DNA of 64,000 nucleotides, from positions 67,259,652 through 67,323,651 of the forward strand of contig NC_079496.1 of NCBI RefSeq assembly GCF_030052815.1. Reading direction: 5' to 3'. The DNA is from Hevea brasiliensis. Its lineage: Eukaryota; Streptophyta; Magnoliopsida; Malpighiales; Euphorbiaceae. A program made the position numbers and the translations under genes. This document shows positions 49,359 to 61,800 of this stretch, in pieces (the first letter of the stretch is position 1; every line of letters begins with the position of its first letter). Below the pieces are notes generated by a model. The model was not told the DNA's origin and searched no databases. It saw only the letters and a list, made by a program, of their open reading frames with translations.

Positions 49359-49998
49359 GGGGGGGTCTGAGCATTTATTACTAGCGAAAATCAAAGCGGA
49401 TGCCTCGGTAACCGAAGGAATAAATGCTTTGACTGAATCAGCCCGGATAGAGGAGAAGGTGCTGGAATGGGAGAGATCGGGAGAAGGGCCCGACATGAGA
49501 GATCGGAAGAAGATCATAATGGAAAGATCGAAAGGGATGGGAGATTGGAAAGCGAAGAGAGAATGAGACAACTTCCAATAACCGTCATCATAATCAGAGC
49601 CGAGGTAGTTAAAGCATTGCAGACGAGATCAAATCTTCACCGCACGCCTCATTTGCAGAATTGCCCACATTGCTGACAGGTGCCAGGACATGTGATGACA
49701 GTCCTATACATCTCGATCTCCACTGTTGATCTTACTTGTAAGGACAAGTCTGGAGCCCTTGGATCAAAGAGAAGACGATAAGACCGGCGCCTTTTATTCC
49801 CAGCCCTCGGATCTCCCTTGACAAGAAGATTTTGAACCGTTGGATTAGAAAAGAGAAAAGACAAATATTCTGAATAAGATCTCAGCCGTCCATTTTGATT
49901 CTCTTCAATTCTCAGGCATCAGATCATGTCCTTTAAAATCTAAACCTTCCATGTCCCTCATAGGAAATCCTGACCCTTCATTGGGAGCACCTGTTCCC

Positions 49999-50006
49999 TA
50001 TAAATA
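49999..50006 (+). promoter_or_regulatory. TATA box of the plus-strand LTR promoter
   Basis: CCCTATAAATACC stands in a sequence of mixed composition about 1.9 kb before the LTR end. It is the best plus-strand TATA in the LTR and would place the R start near 50030. Confidence 0.55.
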
Positions 50007-51017
50007 CCTGCATACAATACTGTTGAGGGAGAGGACGAAAAAGGGTGGTGATTATAGTGGAAAGGCTCTGAAACTTGATTCAGTCTTGCTACTCTGCTAT
50101 TTTTAAGCTTTCAAAATAGGGAAACTTCATAAACCAGTTTTCTAAAGTATTCCCGTTGAAGGAGTGTTGAACACTGAAACTCTTTATTTTCAGTTTGTTC
50201 ATTACTCTGCGATCCCATCTCTCAGTTTCAGTTTTGTCTTCACCATCTTTATATCCACTTTTATTTTCCAAGCTCAATCTCATTCAAACCCGATTACTGT
50301 CATTTCGGCTCAACTGCATTTTAACTTGGTATTCTTTATTTCAAGGCAAGCTTTAGTCCTCAGACTATTTGTGCACAGCTCTACTATATTTGTGACTCCA
50401 TAGTTAGCTCAATAGATTCAACTCCCCACAGGTGAGCGTCTAGACCGTTGCTTTATCAAGTGCTCGTTTTTTTATTATTTTCTTTGTTTTCATGCTCGTA
50501 ATTTTCGTTAAGTTTACATTATGTTAAAGAGCCCCACAAAGGTGGTTATTCTCTTGAGTTTACCTTTTTGTTCATTAATTCGTGTTATTTATTTTTAGCC
50601 TTTATTAACTTCAAATGTAGGTGTTCTGGTCACGGGTAACATATAGGTAGTTTGATAAAATGTTAATAGCTGTATCCTAACATGAGAGTTCCTTTAAAAT
50701 AACAAAAGTTTGGGTAATAAATCGGAGGAAAATTATGAAGTCAAACCACTGGACTAGCTCAGAAGATAACTTGGTATAGTGGGGATCGAGGTAAGATCGG
50801 ATCCCAGACTAGTAAATGAAAGAGATCGAATATTGCCTGTCAAAAGGTACTGATAAGGTAATCACATAGGAGATCGGTAAAATTCAGTCTGGTATCCCCT
50901 CCCTAGTTATAAGGTATCAATGGGTTAAGAGAAGCCTCGTTCGGTTTCTCAGCGTCTTCGGATGCCAGAACCCTTAGTCTAAGGTTCTTACGATATACGA
51001 TCGTGATTAATATTTAA

Positions 51018-51460
51018 AGAGATCGGAGGAGAGTTCTTACCCGATCCTCATTCAAACAAAAGAGATTGGAGGAGAGTTCTTATCCGATTCTCAATCAAAA
51101 TTTTTAACAAATATTTAAAGAGATCGGAGGAGAGTTCTTATCCAGTTCTCAATCAAAAATTTTAATAAATATTTAAAGAGATCGGAGGAGAGTTCTTATC
51201 CGGTTCTCAATAAAAAATTTTAATAAATATTTAAAGAGATCGGAGGAGAGTTCTTATCCGGTCCTCAATCAAAAATTTTAATAAATATTTAAAGAGATCG
51301 GAGGAGAGTTCTTATCCGGTCCTCAATCAAAAATTTTAATAATTATTTAAAGAGATCGGAGGAGAGTTCTTATCTGATTCTCAGTCAAATTTTAATAAAT
51401 ATGGGGAGATCGGAGGAAAGTTCTTATCCGAGATTCCTCACTCAAAGTTTAAACAGATTA
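51018..51460 (+). repeat. Tandem array in R-U5, unit about 59 bp
   Basis: About eight copies of a unit containing AGAGATCGGAGGAGAGTTCT followed by a TTATCCGGTCCTCAATCAAA-type stretch and an A/T-rich spacer. The spacing is 59-60 bp in the middle copies and shorter at the edges (43 bp between the first two). The outer copies are the most diverged. Confidence 0.9.
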
Positions 51461-51939
51461 CCCCTAGAGATCGGGAGAGGTTTTTATCCTGATTCTCCTA
51501 AATCCTAACTAAAATAGCACAATACGCAAAGTTACCCTCTAAACAAAAACCGCTACGCAACACCAAACTCACTAAGGGTCGTCTCATGTACTTATGTACC
51601 TGGGTAACCCGAACTAGTGAAAAATCAAATATTCCCTTTTGTCTAAGGGATTAACATCATCATTCTACCCCCCCCCCCCTAATTATCGATTTTAATTTGT
51701 AGAGAGCATAATGTTAAATCTGTTTGCCCTCATAGAGGGACGAGGCGGGGTGCCTAACACCTTCCCCGCCCGTATATGGACCCCGAACCTAGAATCTCTA
51801 TTTTCAAAGTGGTTTCATTTTAATTTATTTTCACAAATGGTGTCTTTTAATTTCCCTCAAAATTAAAGTGGCGACTCCTCACTCTTTCCCACTTTGGTGA
51901 GTGTTCGTCCAGGCGACCGCAAAACACCTTGCTACAGTT

Positions 51940-51958
51940 TGGCGACTCCGTTGGGGAC
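51940..51958 (+). other. Primer-binding site, tRNA-Arg type
   Basis: TGGCGACTCCGTTGGGGAC follows the LTR end by three bases. It matches the class of primer site used by Ogre/Tat elements, which is complementary to tRNA-Arg rather than initiator tRNA-Met. Confidence 0.85.
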
Positions 51959-52819
51959 CTGATCACACCTTAACCCCGGATCAGAGGTCCAAAAGTAGAT
52001 TTAATTTTATTCTCCTATAAACTAGAACTGTAGTTAGGGGGGTTTAATTTACAAAATTCAAAAACCTCAATCTATTAATTATTGTTATTTTCGCTAACCG
52101 CTTTGTTTATTTTTGTCTTATTTCCCTACAGCACTTTTCGTCTAAAAAAAAAAAAAGAAAAAAAACTCCCCTGTACTGGAAAGAGGTAAAGGTGTCCCTT
52201 CACACACTGAACACTCACACAATGTCCTCACACACTTCAGCTCTATACCCGGGCTTTCTTACCTTTTAGGAAAGTAGGAGGGAGTCATGTAGCGGTACCC
52301 GTGGGTTTTACCCTGTTAGTATCCGTGAAGGCTTCTACTCAGATTGAAACTCGTTCTATTTACTGTGATACTCGTGGAACTCTCCCGTTAGTATCATGGT
52401 GATGGAATGGTACTCTACTGTTTACAGTAGGGGCAATTTGGGAACCTGTGGCTTTTAGAAAAATTAGACCTTGAGCTAAACTATCACGATAGCTGGAAAC
52501 CGTAGCAACCTACCTCATAAGATAGAACTATCCAATTAGGTAGCACCTACCTGGTACTAGGACCCTCCCTATTTTAGGACAAAAGGAGCACACTTACTTT
52601 CACCCTACTTTGTTTGTATTTTCTTATGTTTTTACCTTTTAAGGGTAATTTTGGATTATACTGTTAGGAGGATCTACACATTTTCCTACTTTGACAAATG
52701 TGTAGGTGTCAACCTACCAACAATATAATTCAAAATTACCTGAATTTATCCTTCTAACAAGTTTCCTCCACAGGCATCATTAAGTTAGGGTCTGTAAAAG
52801 AATAAACATCATTTTTCAC
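51959..52819 (+). other. Untranslated leader of the Ogre-type element
   Basis: No supported coding frame lies between PBS and ORF1. The segment has an A-rich tract near 52145 and mixed sequence. It should contain packaging and splice signals, but none can be assigned. Confidence 0.6.
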
Positions 52820-54735
52820 ATGGCATCCTCGAGTCAGTCGGCAGAAGAAATCCTTAGACAATAACAAAATGCTAAACCGTGGTCCAGACCGCCTCATAGT
52901 TCAGTGCCCCCGCAAGGTGATGTCATCAAAGCAGATACTAGCCCATTACCTCCATTGGACCTAAGCAAGGTTGAGGTCAGAATGACCGGTCTCGAGGGTC
53001 TATCTAGTAGTTGGAGATCGCTTCCCGATCACATCAAGGCAAAGTTCGAAGAAAAATATGGAAGGATTGCGACCTTGATACGAGTCAAAGTCCATGTTTC
53101 GGCATTAAAGGCCATGCTGTCGGTTTGGAATCCTAAGTATGGGGTCTTCTCCTTCAACGACATCGATACTACCCCCACTATGGAGGAATATCAAGCATTG
53201 TTAGAAATTCCTTATGGAGCACAGAATCGGATCTACTTACACTCGAGCACAGGCAAACCTGGAAACGGTTCGCACATATGTTGGGAATTCCCCCGGAAGA
53301 GGCAAAGGCAAGAGAAACTACCAAAGGGAACACACACGGTTGGTATTGGACCTATCTCCAAAAGCAGTTAGACCTGTACATCCGAGATGAACAATGGGAG
53401 CGAGCTTCATTAGCACTAGCCTTAGGGATCTATGGCCTGATCTTATTCCCTGGACCTTTGGGAATTATAACCTGCAGTGTCACAGAGATATTCTGGGCAG
53501 TAGAAAAGTAGAAGGTTAACCCAATACTGGCAATCCTTGCAGAGACTTTATTGACTCTCACTTACTATAGACAACAAGGCAGGGGGTCTATCAAGTGTTG
53601 TTCTCAATTGTTGCACCTCTAGATTATCAGTCACATGTGTCCTGTAGAGACAAAGAGGTTAACTTGGTAACTTGACCAGCCCCTTATTGAGAAGATGACC
53701 AGATTAGTAATCAGCCCAAAGGACGAGCTGCAGTGGCAAGAACGGATTCTGAGCTTCAACAGCCACGACTACTGTTGGAAGAAATTGTGGACGTCGGGTC
53801 AACCCATTTTGTTCAGCACAGGGGGTAATTATTCAGTTTCTCTAATCGGAGTGACCGGATACACAAGTTACATCCCAGTATTGGTAATGAGGCAGTTTGG
53901 TTCCACCCAGTCCGCAATCAGTATTGAAGAATATCACCAAAGTCATTTCTATCATGAGCTCGATAATGAAGAAGAATTGAAAATAGCTTGCAAATCCTGG
54001 GAAAACATCACTATGATGAAAAGGTCTCCTAAAAGTCCGAGTGCCAAGGGCGATTATCTTAAATGGAGGGTCAGAAGGGATCAAGGACACCCGACTCCCA
54101 AGCCAACGAGGCCCAAAGATAGGATCTCCCATCAGAACATCCTCTCAGAAGAAGCTAATACTCGCTTGGTCGACTCTCTACAAAAATCGATCACCGAAAA
54201 CCAGAAATTACAAGAACGAATAAGGCAGTTGGAGGACCAACAGCACATCCTTGGAAGAGAGGTCAAAAGGCTGAGGGAAGAAGCTATGGCCGAAAAGACA
54301 GAGTTTGAGGAGCAAGAAATGCGGTGGGAAAAGGAAAAGATATCTCTCCAAGCTATAATAAAAGAGGCAGAAGTTCGGAATGGCAAGCTCTAAGAGAAAG
54401 TGGAATACCAGGAGATACTCATGGGAAAGTATAAACAAGAAAGCAAAAAGAAAAAGCTCGAACTGAAGGAACAAGCATAGCTTATCAATAATATTCTGAG
54501 AGAATGTGCTAAAGAAAGAAAGGAAAAAGAAAGACAAGCCACTCTCTATCAAGAGCTAAAAGAAAATGTTGACCAGTTGGAAAGAATGATAGCACAGGGG
54601 AAACAAGAGCTCTTGCCAGAATTCGAGTATGCCCTGAAGACATTCAACCCCGCCAGACAAGAAGAAAGGCTTTATGAGTATCTCAAAAAATATCATTACA
54701 TTATAAAAAGTCTCCCTAAGCCCAGGCCAATGTAA
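52820..54735 (+). pseudogene. ORF1 upstream of gag, DUF7745-like with C-terminal coiled coil
   Basis: The ATG at 52820 (MASSSQSAEE) starts a frame broken by TAA at 52862 and reopened to 53371. The frame then shifts by about 53280 and runs on to 54735, with stops at 53509, near 53620, near 53668, at 54391 and at 54478. The middle (EYQALLEIPYG, LFPGPLGII, ILAETLLTL) resembles the plant DUF7745/mobile-domain-like proteins seen in ORF1 of Ogre-type elements. The last third is a Glu/Lys/Gln-rich coiled coil (ENQKLQERIRQLEDQQ). The function of ORF1 proteins is not known. It is separated from gag by about 430 bp. Confidence 0.75.
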
Positions 54736-55165
54736 AGAGTGCCATGTATGAACTATTCGATTAATGAAATAACTTTGGGCCATTGTTTAACAAAATTGTG
54801 AATGAATAGTATGACTCCCGTAGGAACCACCCTCACTAGGGTTATGTGAAAAGTTGGATGCGCCATATGGACAAGTATCATAGATACGCATTCAATCCAG
54901 TCATTCACTGTCAGACTATCAAATGATGCCATGATAAAAATGATGCAATTATTCTTCTGCAGATTTCATTCCTGGTTTTCAGATGCCATCGTATCCTTTG
55001 TCCAAACTAGGACCTTTTAATTCTCAACAAAATTTAAAATTCACTAAAAGACTTTTTTTTTACTCCCCACAGAAAATCAACATTGCTTCAAGCAAAGCAA
55101 GCCTGGCCAGACACGCAGTTCAACCATGACGAGTGTACTTAACAAGGTCACGAACAATAAGGCTA

Positions 55166-58100
55166 ATGGAAGATCAGGAGCAAGTCCAGAACCTACAAGG
55201 ACAAGTGTTCAAGTTAAAAGACCAGGTCTCAGAGCTCATGAGACTAATGAGGGAGATGTCCCAAAGTAAGCCTGCCTCGGAGCCCAACTTGCCACTACCT
55301 CCCCCAACTCCTACAATGGTTGATTCTCATCATGCTTCAATCTCTTTTACCTTCCAGCCACCTATCCCCGATCCGACGATCACTGTTAATCCAACCCCCA
55401 TGAATAATGACCCACCCTTCTCCTATTACCCGACTGTCCCAAATGCCGAGCCACACCCTTCAATCCTGATCCCTTCGGTTCATTCTATTCCTCATTTCCC
55501 AACTGGGGGAATATCTCATGTAGTAGGAGGAGAAAATAAGACAAGAGAAAACGAGAAGTTATTTGCTCTAGAAGAGAGATTAAGAGCAATAGAGGGATTG
55601 AACATGTATGGTTCAGTTGATGTGGCATCACTGAGATTAGTGCCAGATGTGGTGGTGCCACCCAAGTTCAAAGTCCTAGACTTCGACAAATATATCGGGA
55701 ATTCAGATCCCCGCATTCATCTAGCTACTTTGCAAAAATTTACACCCTGACAGAAGACGATAGACTCTTAGTCCACTTCTTTAACGAGAGTTTCTCCGGG
55801 GCAGCCCTGAGATGGTGTATTCAGTTGGACAGGAGCAAATTGCGCTCCTGGAAAGATTTAGCCGATGCTTTCCTGAAACAATACAAGTTCAACTGCGACG
55901 TTGCCCCCACAAGGAGAGACCTCCAAAATCTAATGCAGAGAGACAGGGAAAGTTTTAAAAAGTATGCCCAGAGGTGGAGAGAAAAGGCAGCAGAGGTGTA
56001 TCCTCCGGTTACTGATAATGAGCTTTGCTCCCTGTTCATTGAGACGCTGAAGGCTCCATATTTCAATCTGATGATTGGAAACACCTCCAATAGCTTCTCA
56101 GACATTATTCAAGCTGGCGAGAGGATTGAAGCTAACCTGATAATGGGACAGCTGCAGGAGTTGACTGAGAATCCTGCAAAGAAAACTGCTAGTTTTGGCA
56201 AGAAGAAAGAAGGTGATGTGCATTCCATCACCCGACAGAACAATCACTCCCCATTTCTTTAAAATAACTACCGGCCATATCCTCCCCCTCATGGCTCAAT
56301 AATTGCTAACATACCACCCCCTTTCCCAAATTATCCTCATCCGCGCCCATAGTATCCACCACCAATAACTTACCAGCCCCGACCACCTCCTCAACCCATT
56401 CAACCAAAACCACCCCAAAATAACCCAAGACCACAAAGAAATCCTGATCCGCCCTTTCCCCTCCCACTTAGCGAAATATACCGATACCTCGTCGGTATAA
56501 ATCAAATAGTGTCGATCCCCCTTGACCCAATTCAGCCGCCATACCCCAGGTGGTATGATGCCAGTGCCCGGTGTGAGTATCATGGAGGGGCACAGGGGCA
56601 CTCAACCTATAACTGCGGGGCACTCAGGGGAAGAGTGCACGCCCTGATCAGAAACGGATGGTTAAAAATTGAAGGGAATGGCTCCCTTCCCAATGTCACC
56701 TCAAACCCATTGCCCAATCATCCTATGGGCAATGGCGTAAATATGATAGATTCGGAAGAAGAAGGGTCAACCTTGGAGGTAGATCAACTAATTCCTCACT
56801 TTGAGGAGATTTTTACAATGGCAATAAGGGAAGGTTACCTCTACCCTTAAACACTGGGGTCTGAAGTTGACGTAGGATGCCCCTATCACGGAGGAGCAGT
56901 TAACCATGAGCTGCGAAATTATGGGGAGTTCAAACAAGAGGTCTAGAACTTACTGTCCCTAAAAATTCTAAGATGCTAAGCAAGGTCGAAAATGGAGGGC
57001 GGAGTAAATACAGCCAGATTCGGCCAAAATGCCTCCACCTCTAGTCCCAGAATGACCTTCTCTGCCCCAGCATCATCACCACCAGTAACAATCCTCCGAA
57101 CCCCGCCCCAGCTCCCAATCATAAACACTCGTGCTATGCCTTGGAACTACAACTTCCAAGTCTTCACCGAAGGAGCATCGAGCAGTACACCGACTCCTAG
57201 CTTTGACCTTACCTCACCCTCAACACCCCCTAAGCCTTGTTTTGCTCCTCATGAGCATTTCAAAATCACTTACAATGGACCTTTCGGCAATGCTACTCTC
57301 CAACCAAACTCCAAACCTGTCACAACCAGTAGCTCCCACCGACCTGAGCAAGAGATAGAATTTATAACCCGAAGCGAAAGATGTTACGGGAATGAAGAGA
57401 GAGAAAAGAAGAAAGGGAAAGCGAAAATGGGAGAGCAGCCAGAAAACACGGAGGGAGGGGCCGAGGAAATTGAAAAACAACCTGTGGAGCCAAAAGAACA
57501 GGAAGAATTGTTGCTTCAAATAATGAAGCAAAGTGAGTACGACATTGTTCAACAGTTAAGGAAGACACCTGCTCGGATTTCACTTCTGTCACTGATTCTG
57601 AGTTCAGAAGTGCATCGCCAAGCCTTGCAGAAGATTCTAGGTCAGGCCTTCGTTAACCCCGACATCACACCAGGGCAATTCGAGAAGATAGTGGGACAAA
57701 TTCAGGCATCCAGTTTTGTCACTTTCTCAGAAGAAGAGATAAACCCGGCAGGCTTAAAGCACACTAAAGCTCTGCATGTGACAGTAAAATGTAAAGGTTG
57801 CATGGTTGCCAAGGTCCTCATTGACAATGGATCTGCGCTCAACGTCTTGCCCAATGCCAACTTGGCCAAGCTATCGGTCGACCAGTCAAGCATACGTTAA
57901 AGTGCTATGGTGGTTAGAGCTTTTGATGGCACAAGGAGGGAGGTACTGGGAGACATTGACTTGCCGCTCCAAATTGGTGCATGCACTTTCAACGTCATGT
58001 TCCAAGTGATGAACATTGAACCTGCATACACTATGTTGCTAGGGAGGCCTTGGATCCTTTCAGCAAATGCCGTACCTTCAACCCTGCATCAAAAAATTAA

Positions 58101-58670
58101 ATACATCATGGACAACAGGATCATCACTGTGAAGAGGGAGGAAGCCATGCTGGTCACCAAGCCGCAATCACTTCCTTATGTGGAAGCAGCTGAAGAATCC
58201 TTGGAAAGTTCTTTCCAGGCTCTAGAGTTGCAAGAAACTATCCTGAGGGATGAAGGGGCCATGGCTATGGTTGCCAAGGTGATGCTCAAGAACGGATATG
58301 AGATGGGCAAGGGGCTAGGCGCCACATTACAAGGGATCATCGAACCCATACCAGCTATCTAGAAGGTTGGCCGTTGCGGCTTGGGTTATGTGGAAGACGC
58401 CCTCATGGATGGACGATTTTGGATGAGAAATATGCTTCGGGATCAGAGATTCGATCAGAAAATCAGGGAAATGAAAGTAGTCCCGAAAATCACAGAGGTC
58501 TTCACCAAGCCGGTCATTGAAAATCCAGTGGAAGTTGAAGAATCACCCAACGAACCATTCATTGATGTCATCCATCTCGATTCCTTGTATGAAGCCCTGA
58601 TCTCACCAATAGTTGAAGGGCAAGAACTGGACAACTGGACAACAGAGGACATTCCTGTAATCAATTTCGA
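55166..58670 (+). pseudogene. Ogre-type gag-protease polyprotein, with G-patch-like segment
   Basis: The best start is the ATG at 55166 (MEDQEQVQNLQ), although the frame is open slightly upstream. A coiled coil and a Pro-rich linker lead to the gag core, with a frame change near 55745 (WKDLADAFLKQYK afterwards). A zinc-finger-like CEYHGGAQGHSTYNC lies near 56570 and a related CPYHGGAVNHE near 56880. Protease has VLIDNGSALNVLP near 57816 and LLGRPWI near 58040. A G-patch-like NGYEMGKGLGATLQGI lies near 58290. Stops fall at 56260, 56350, 56848, near 56945, near 56974, 57898 and 58360. The frame ends at the intron donor. Unspliced, it would terminate at the TAA at 58672. Confidence 0.88.
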
Positions 58671-58849
58671 GTAAAGTACTTTTGGTTATCTACACTTGAT
58701 CATTTCGTCCATGGTGACAAGTGTAATACTGTAAATGGACCCTTTTTCTTATGATGCAAACATTAATGGATTATTAGTGCATTTTACATCCAATTCTCTT
58801 TTCCTTGTTTTTTCCATTTTCATAATATATTCCACTTTCGTTTCTTCAG
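58671..58849 (+). other. Intron between protease and reverse transcriptase (179 nt)
   Basis: The donor GTAAAG at 58671 and the acceptor TTTCTTCAG ending at 58849 follow plant rules, with a T-rich stretch before the acceptor. Removal joins the codon halves GA and G and carries the upstream frame exactly into the open frame leading to RT. Without splicing, the reading frame ends two bases into the intron (TAA). An intron at this place is a hallmark of Ogre elements. Confidence 0.85.
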
Positions 58850-61800
58850 GACCATTCATCAATTAACAATAAAAAATTCAATAGACTCAGAAATTCCTCT
58901 GGTTAATTTTGAAATCCCCATAACTGCCATTACTTCAAGTGATTCTGAGGAGGAACTCACAGAAGAAAGGGATGAAAGATATGAACCTTCCCTAGTGCCT
59001 TGTGGGGACGAAACTTACACCATAAATCTAGTCACGGAAGAAATAAGAAGGGAACTTAAGGTTGTGGGGAGTGGAGAATTAGAAGATATGGTCAGCTTGC
59101 TCAAAGAATTTTTAGATGTATTTTCATGGAGCTATGACGATATGATCGGTTTAGACCCTCAGATTGTGACACACAAAATTCCCTTAATTCCCGGGATGAT
59201 CCCAGTAAAGCAGAAGCTAAGAAGAATGAACTCTGACATGCTACTCAAAGTTAGGGATGAAGTTAAAAAGTAGTATGATGCTGGGTTTCTAGAAGTAGTC
59301 AAATATCCCCAATGGATAGCTAACATTGTCCCGGTAATGAAGAAAGACGGGAGAGTCAAGGTGTGCGTTGATTACAGGGATCTTAATAAAGCAAGCTTGA
59401 AAGATGATTTCCCTCTCCCACACATAGACGTGTTAGTAGACAATGCTACAGGATTGGGCAGATGTTCATGTATCGATGGGATATCCGGGTACAATCAAAT
59501 CCCCATGGATGAACAAGATAAGGAGAAAACTACTTTTATCACTCAGTGGGGGGGTATTTTGTTACCAGTCATGCCTTTTGGCTTAAAGAATGCTGGCGCT
59601 ACCTACCAAGACGCTATGGTCACGTTATTCCACGATATGATGCACAAAGAAGTGGAGGTGTATGTGGATGATATGATCATCAAATCCAGGGAAGGAGAAA
59701 GCCATATGCAGGTGCTGAGGAAAGTATTCGAGAGACTCAGGAAGTATCAGCTAAAATTAAACCCTGCCAAATGCATGTTCGGAGCTAGATTTAGGAAGTT
59801 GTTGGGATTCATAGTGAGTGAGAAGGGAATAGAAGTAGATCCAGACAAAGTTCGAGCAATTCAAGAAATGCCATCCCCAAAAACAGAGAGGGAAGTGCAC
59901 AGTTTCCTGGGAAAGCTGAACTACATTTCGAGATTTATTTCCAACCTCACTACTAAAGCTGAGCTTATCTTTAGACTACTCCGAAAGAACAACACCACTC
60001 AGTGGGATTCAGTTTGCCAAGAGGCTTTTGAGAAAATTAAGCAGTACTTGTCAAACCCGTCGATATTGGTTCCTCCGGTGGTAGGAAGGCTGCTGATTCT
60101 GTACATGGCAGTCCAACAAAGCTCAATGGGATGTGGTTTGGGGCAGCATGATGATAATGGTCGAAAGGAGAGGGCCATTTATTACCTGAGCAAGAAGTTC
60201 AATGATTGCGAGTCGAGGTACTCTTTCCTAGAGAAAACTTATTACGCGTTAGCCTGGACGGCGAATCGGCTTAAACACTACATGTTGAATCATAAGACAT
60301 GGCTTATCTCTAGGATGGATCCTATTAAGTATGTATTCGAAAGCCCATTTGTGCAGAGAAGGATAGCCAAATGGCAGGTCATACTCTCTCAATATGACAT
60401 TGTCTATATGACCCGGAAGGCAGTAAAGGGTAGCGTAATCGCTGATCTCCTAGCAGAAAACCCTATCCAAGATTATGAAGTCTTGGATTTTGAGTTCCCT
60501 GATGCAATGAAGTCGACGGCGAGGAAAAAAAGCCAACTGATGTATGGGAAATGTATTTCGACGGAGCTGTCAATTTGTCTAGTAATGGAATTGGAGCAGT
60601 GCTGGTATCCCCTGACGGGAAACACTTCCCGATAGCTATCAAATTAAGGTTTGACTACACTAACAACGTCGCAGAATATGAAACCTGTGTGATGGGTTTA
60701 CAGGCTACCATCGAAATGAAAGTCAGAAAGTTGGAGGTGTATGGTGATTCAGCCTTGATCATTTATCAAGTCAAGGGAGAATGGCAAACTAAGGATCCGA
60801 AGTTAATCCAATATCAGAAGTACCTATTGGAGTTGATTAAGAAATTTGAAGAAATCTCTTTCACCCACCTCAGTCGAGACAAGAATCAATTTGCAGATGC
60901 CTTAGCCACCCTGGCTGTCATGGCTCAAATGGAAGAAGGGCAGACGACTCAGGTATTGCAGATCAAAGCAAGGAGTGAGCCGGCGTACTGCTTCATGATT
61001 GAGGAAGAAACTGATGGTAAACCTTGGTATCATGACATCCAGGTCTACATCAAAACCAGAGAATTCCCTCCAGGGGCAAGCAGAAACGAAAGAAGAATGA
61101 TCCGGAGATTAGCTTTGGGATACTTCCCCAGTGGCGAAGTTTTATACAAAAGGAGCTCCAACGGCGAATTATTGAGATGCGTAGATGCAAAAGAAGTAAA
61201 GAGGATCCTTTTCGAGACTCATGAGGGGAATTGTGCAACCCATGCTAATGGGCATATGATGGCTAAGCAAATCATGAGATGGGGATACTTCTGGACTACT
61301 ATGGAGAAGGATTGCATTGAGTACTTTTGGAAGTGTCATAAATGTCAAATTTATGCAGATTCGATAAATGTCCCGCCTCACCAATTGTTCAACCTTGTCT
61401 CACCATGGCCTTTTGCAATGTGGGGCATCGATGTGATTGGTCCCATCAACCCTAAGGCACCTAATGGGCATAGATTTATCGTGGTAGCTATTGACTATTT
61501 TTCAAAATGGGTCGAAGCGACATCATATACCCACATCACACAGAACACATTCTTCAAATTCCTTAGAAATAATATCATCTGCCGACACGGCCTCCCCAGC
61601 GAGATCGTCACTGACAACGCCAAGAATTTGAATGGTCCAAAGGTCCAAAGTTTATGTGATCAATACAAGATTCGACATCTTAATTCCTCACCACACCGTC
61701 CCTAGATGAATGGAGCAGTGGAAGCCGCCAACAAAAATCTTAAGAGGATCATCCGAAAAATGATAGTCACCTATAGAGATTGGCATAATATGCTTCTCTA

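Larger units (their letters stand above)
45828..51936 (+). repeat. 5' LTR of the Ogre-type element (about 6.1 kb)
   Basis: It begins TGTCGACA, matching the 3' LTR start at 63952, and ends CTACA at 51936, four bases before the PBS. A plus-strand TATAAATA at 49999 suggests U3 of about 4.2 kb, with R-U5 following. U3 contains two antisense open frames, and R-U5 carries a tandem array. The word GAGATCGG or its complement is scattered through most of it. A nested insertion inside the LTR cannot be fully excluded without the 3' LTR. Confidence 0.8.

Noticed and set aside
60525..60531. Programmed -1 frameshift at an A7 run between the two RNase H domains
   Set aside because: The codon boundaries do not give a standard slippery heptamer, and the element has other random frame breaks. 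A one-base slip in the A-run is simpler.
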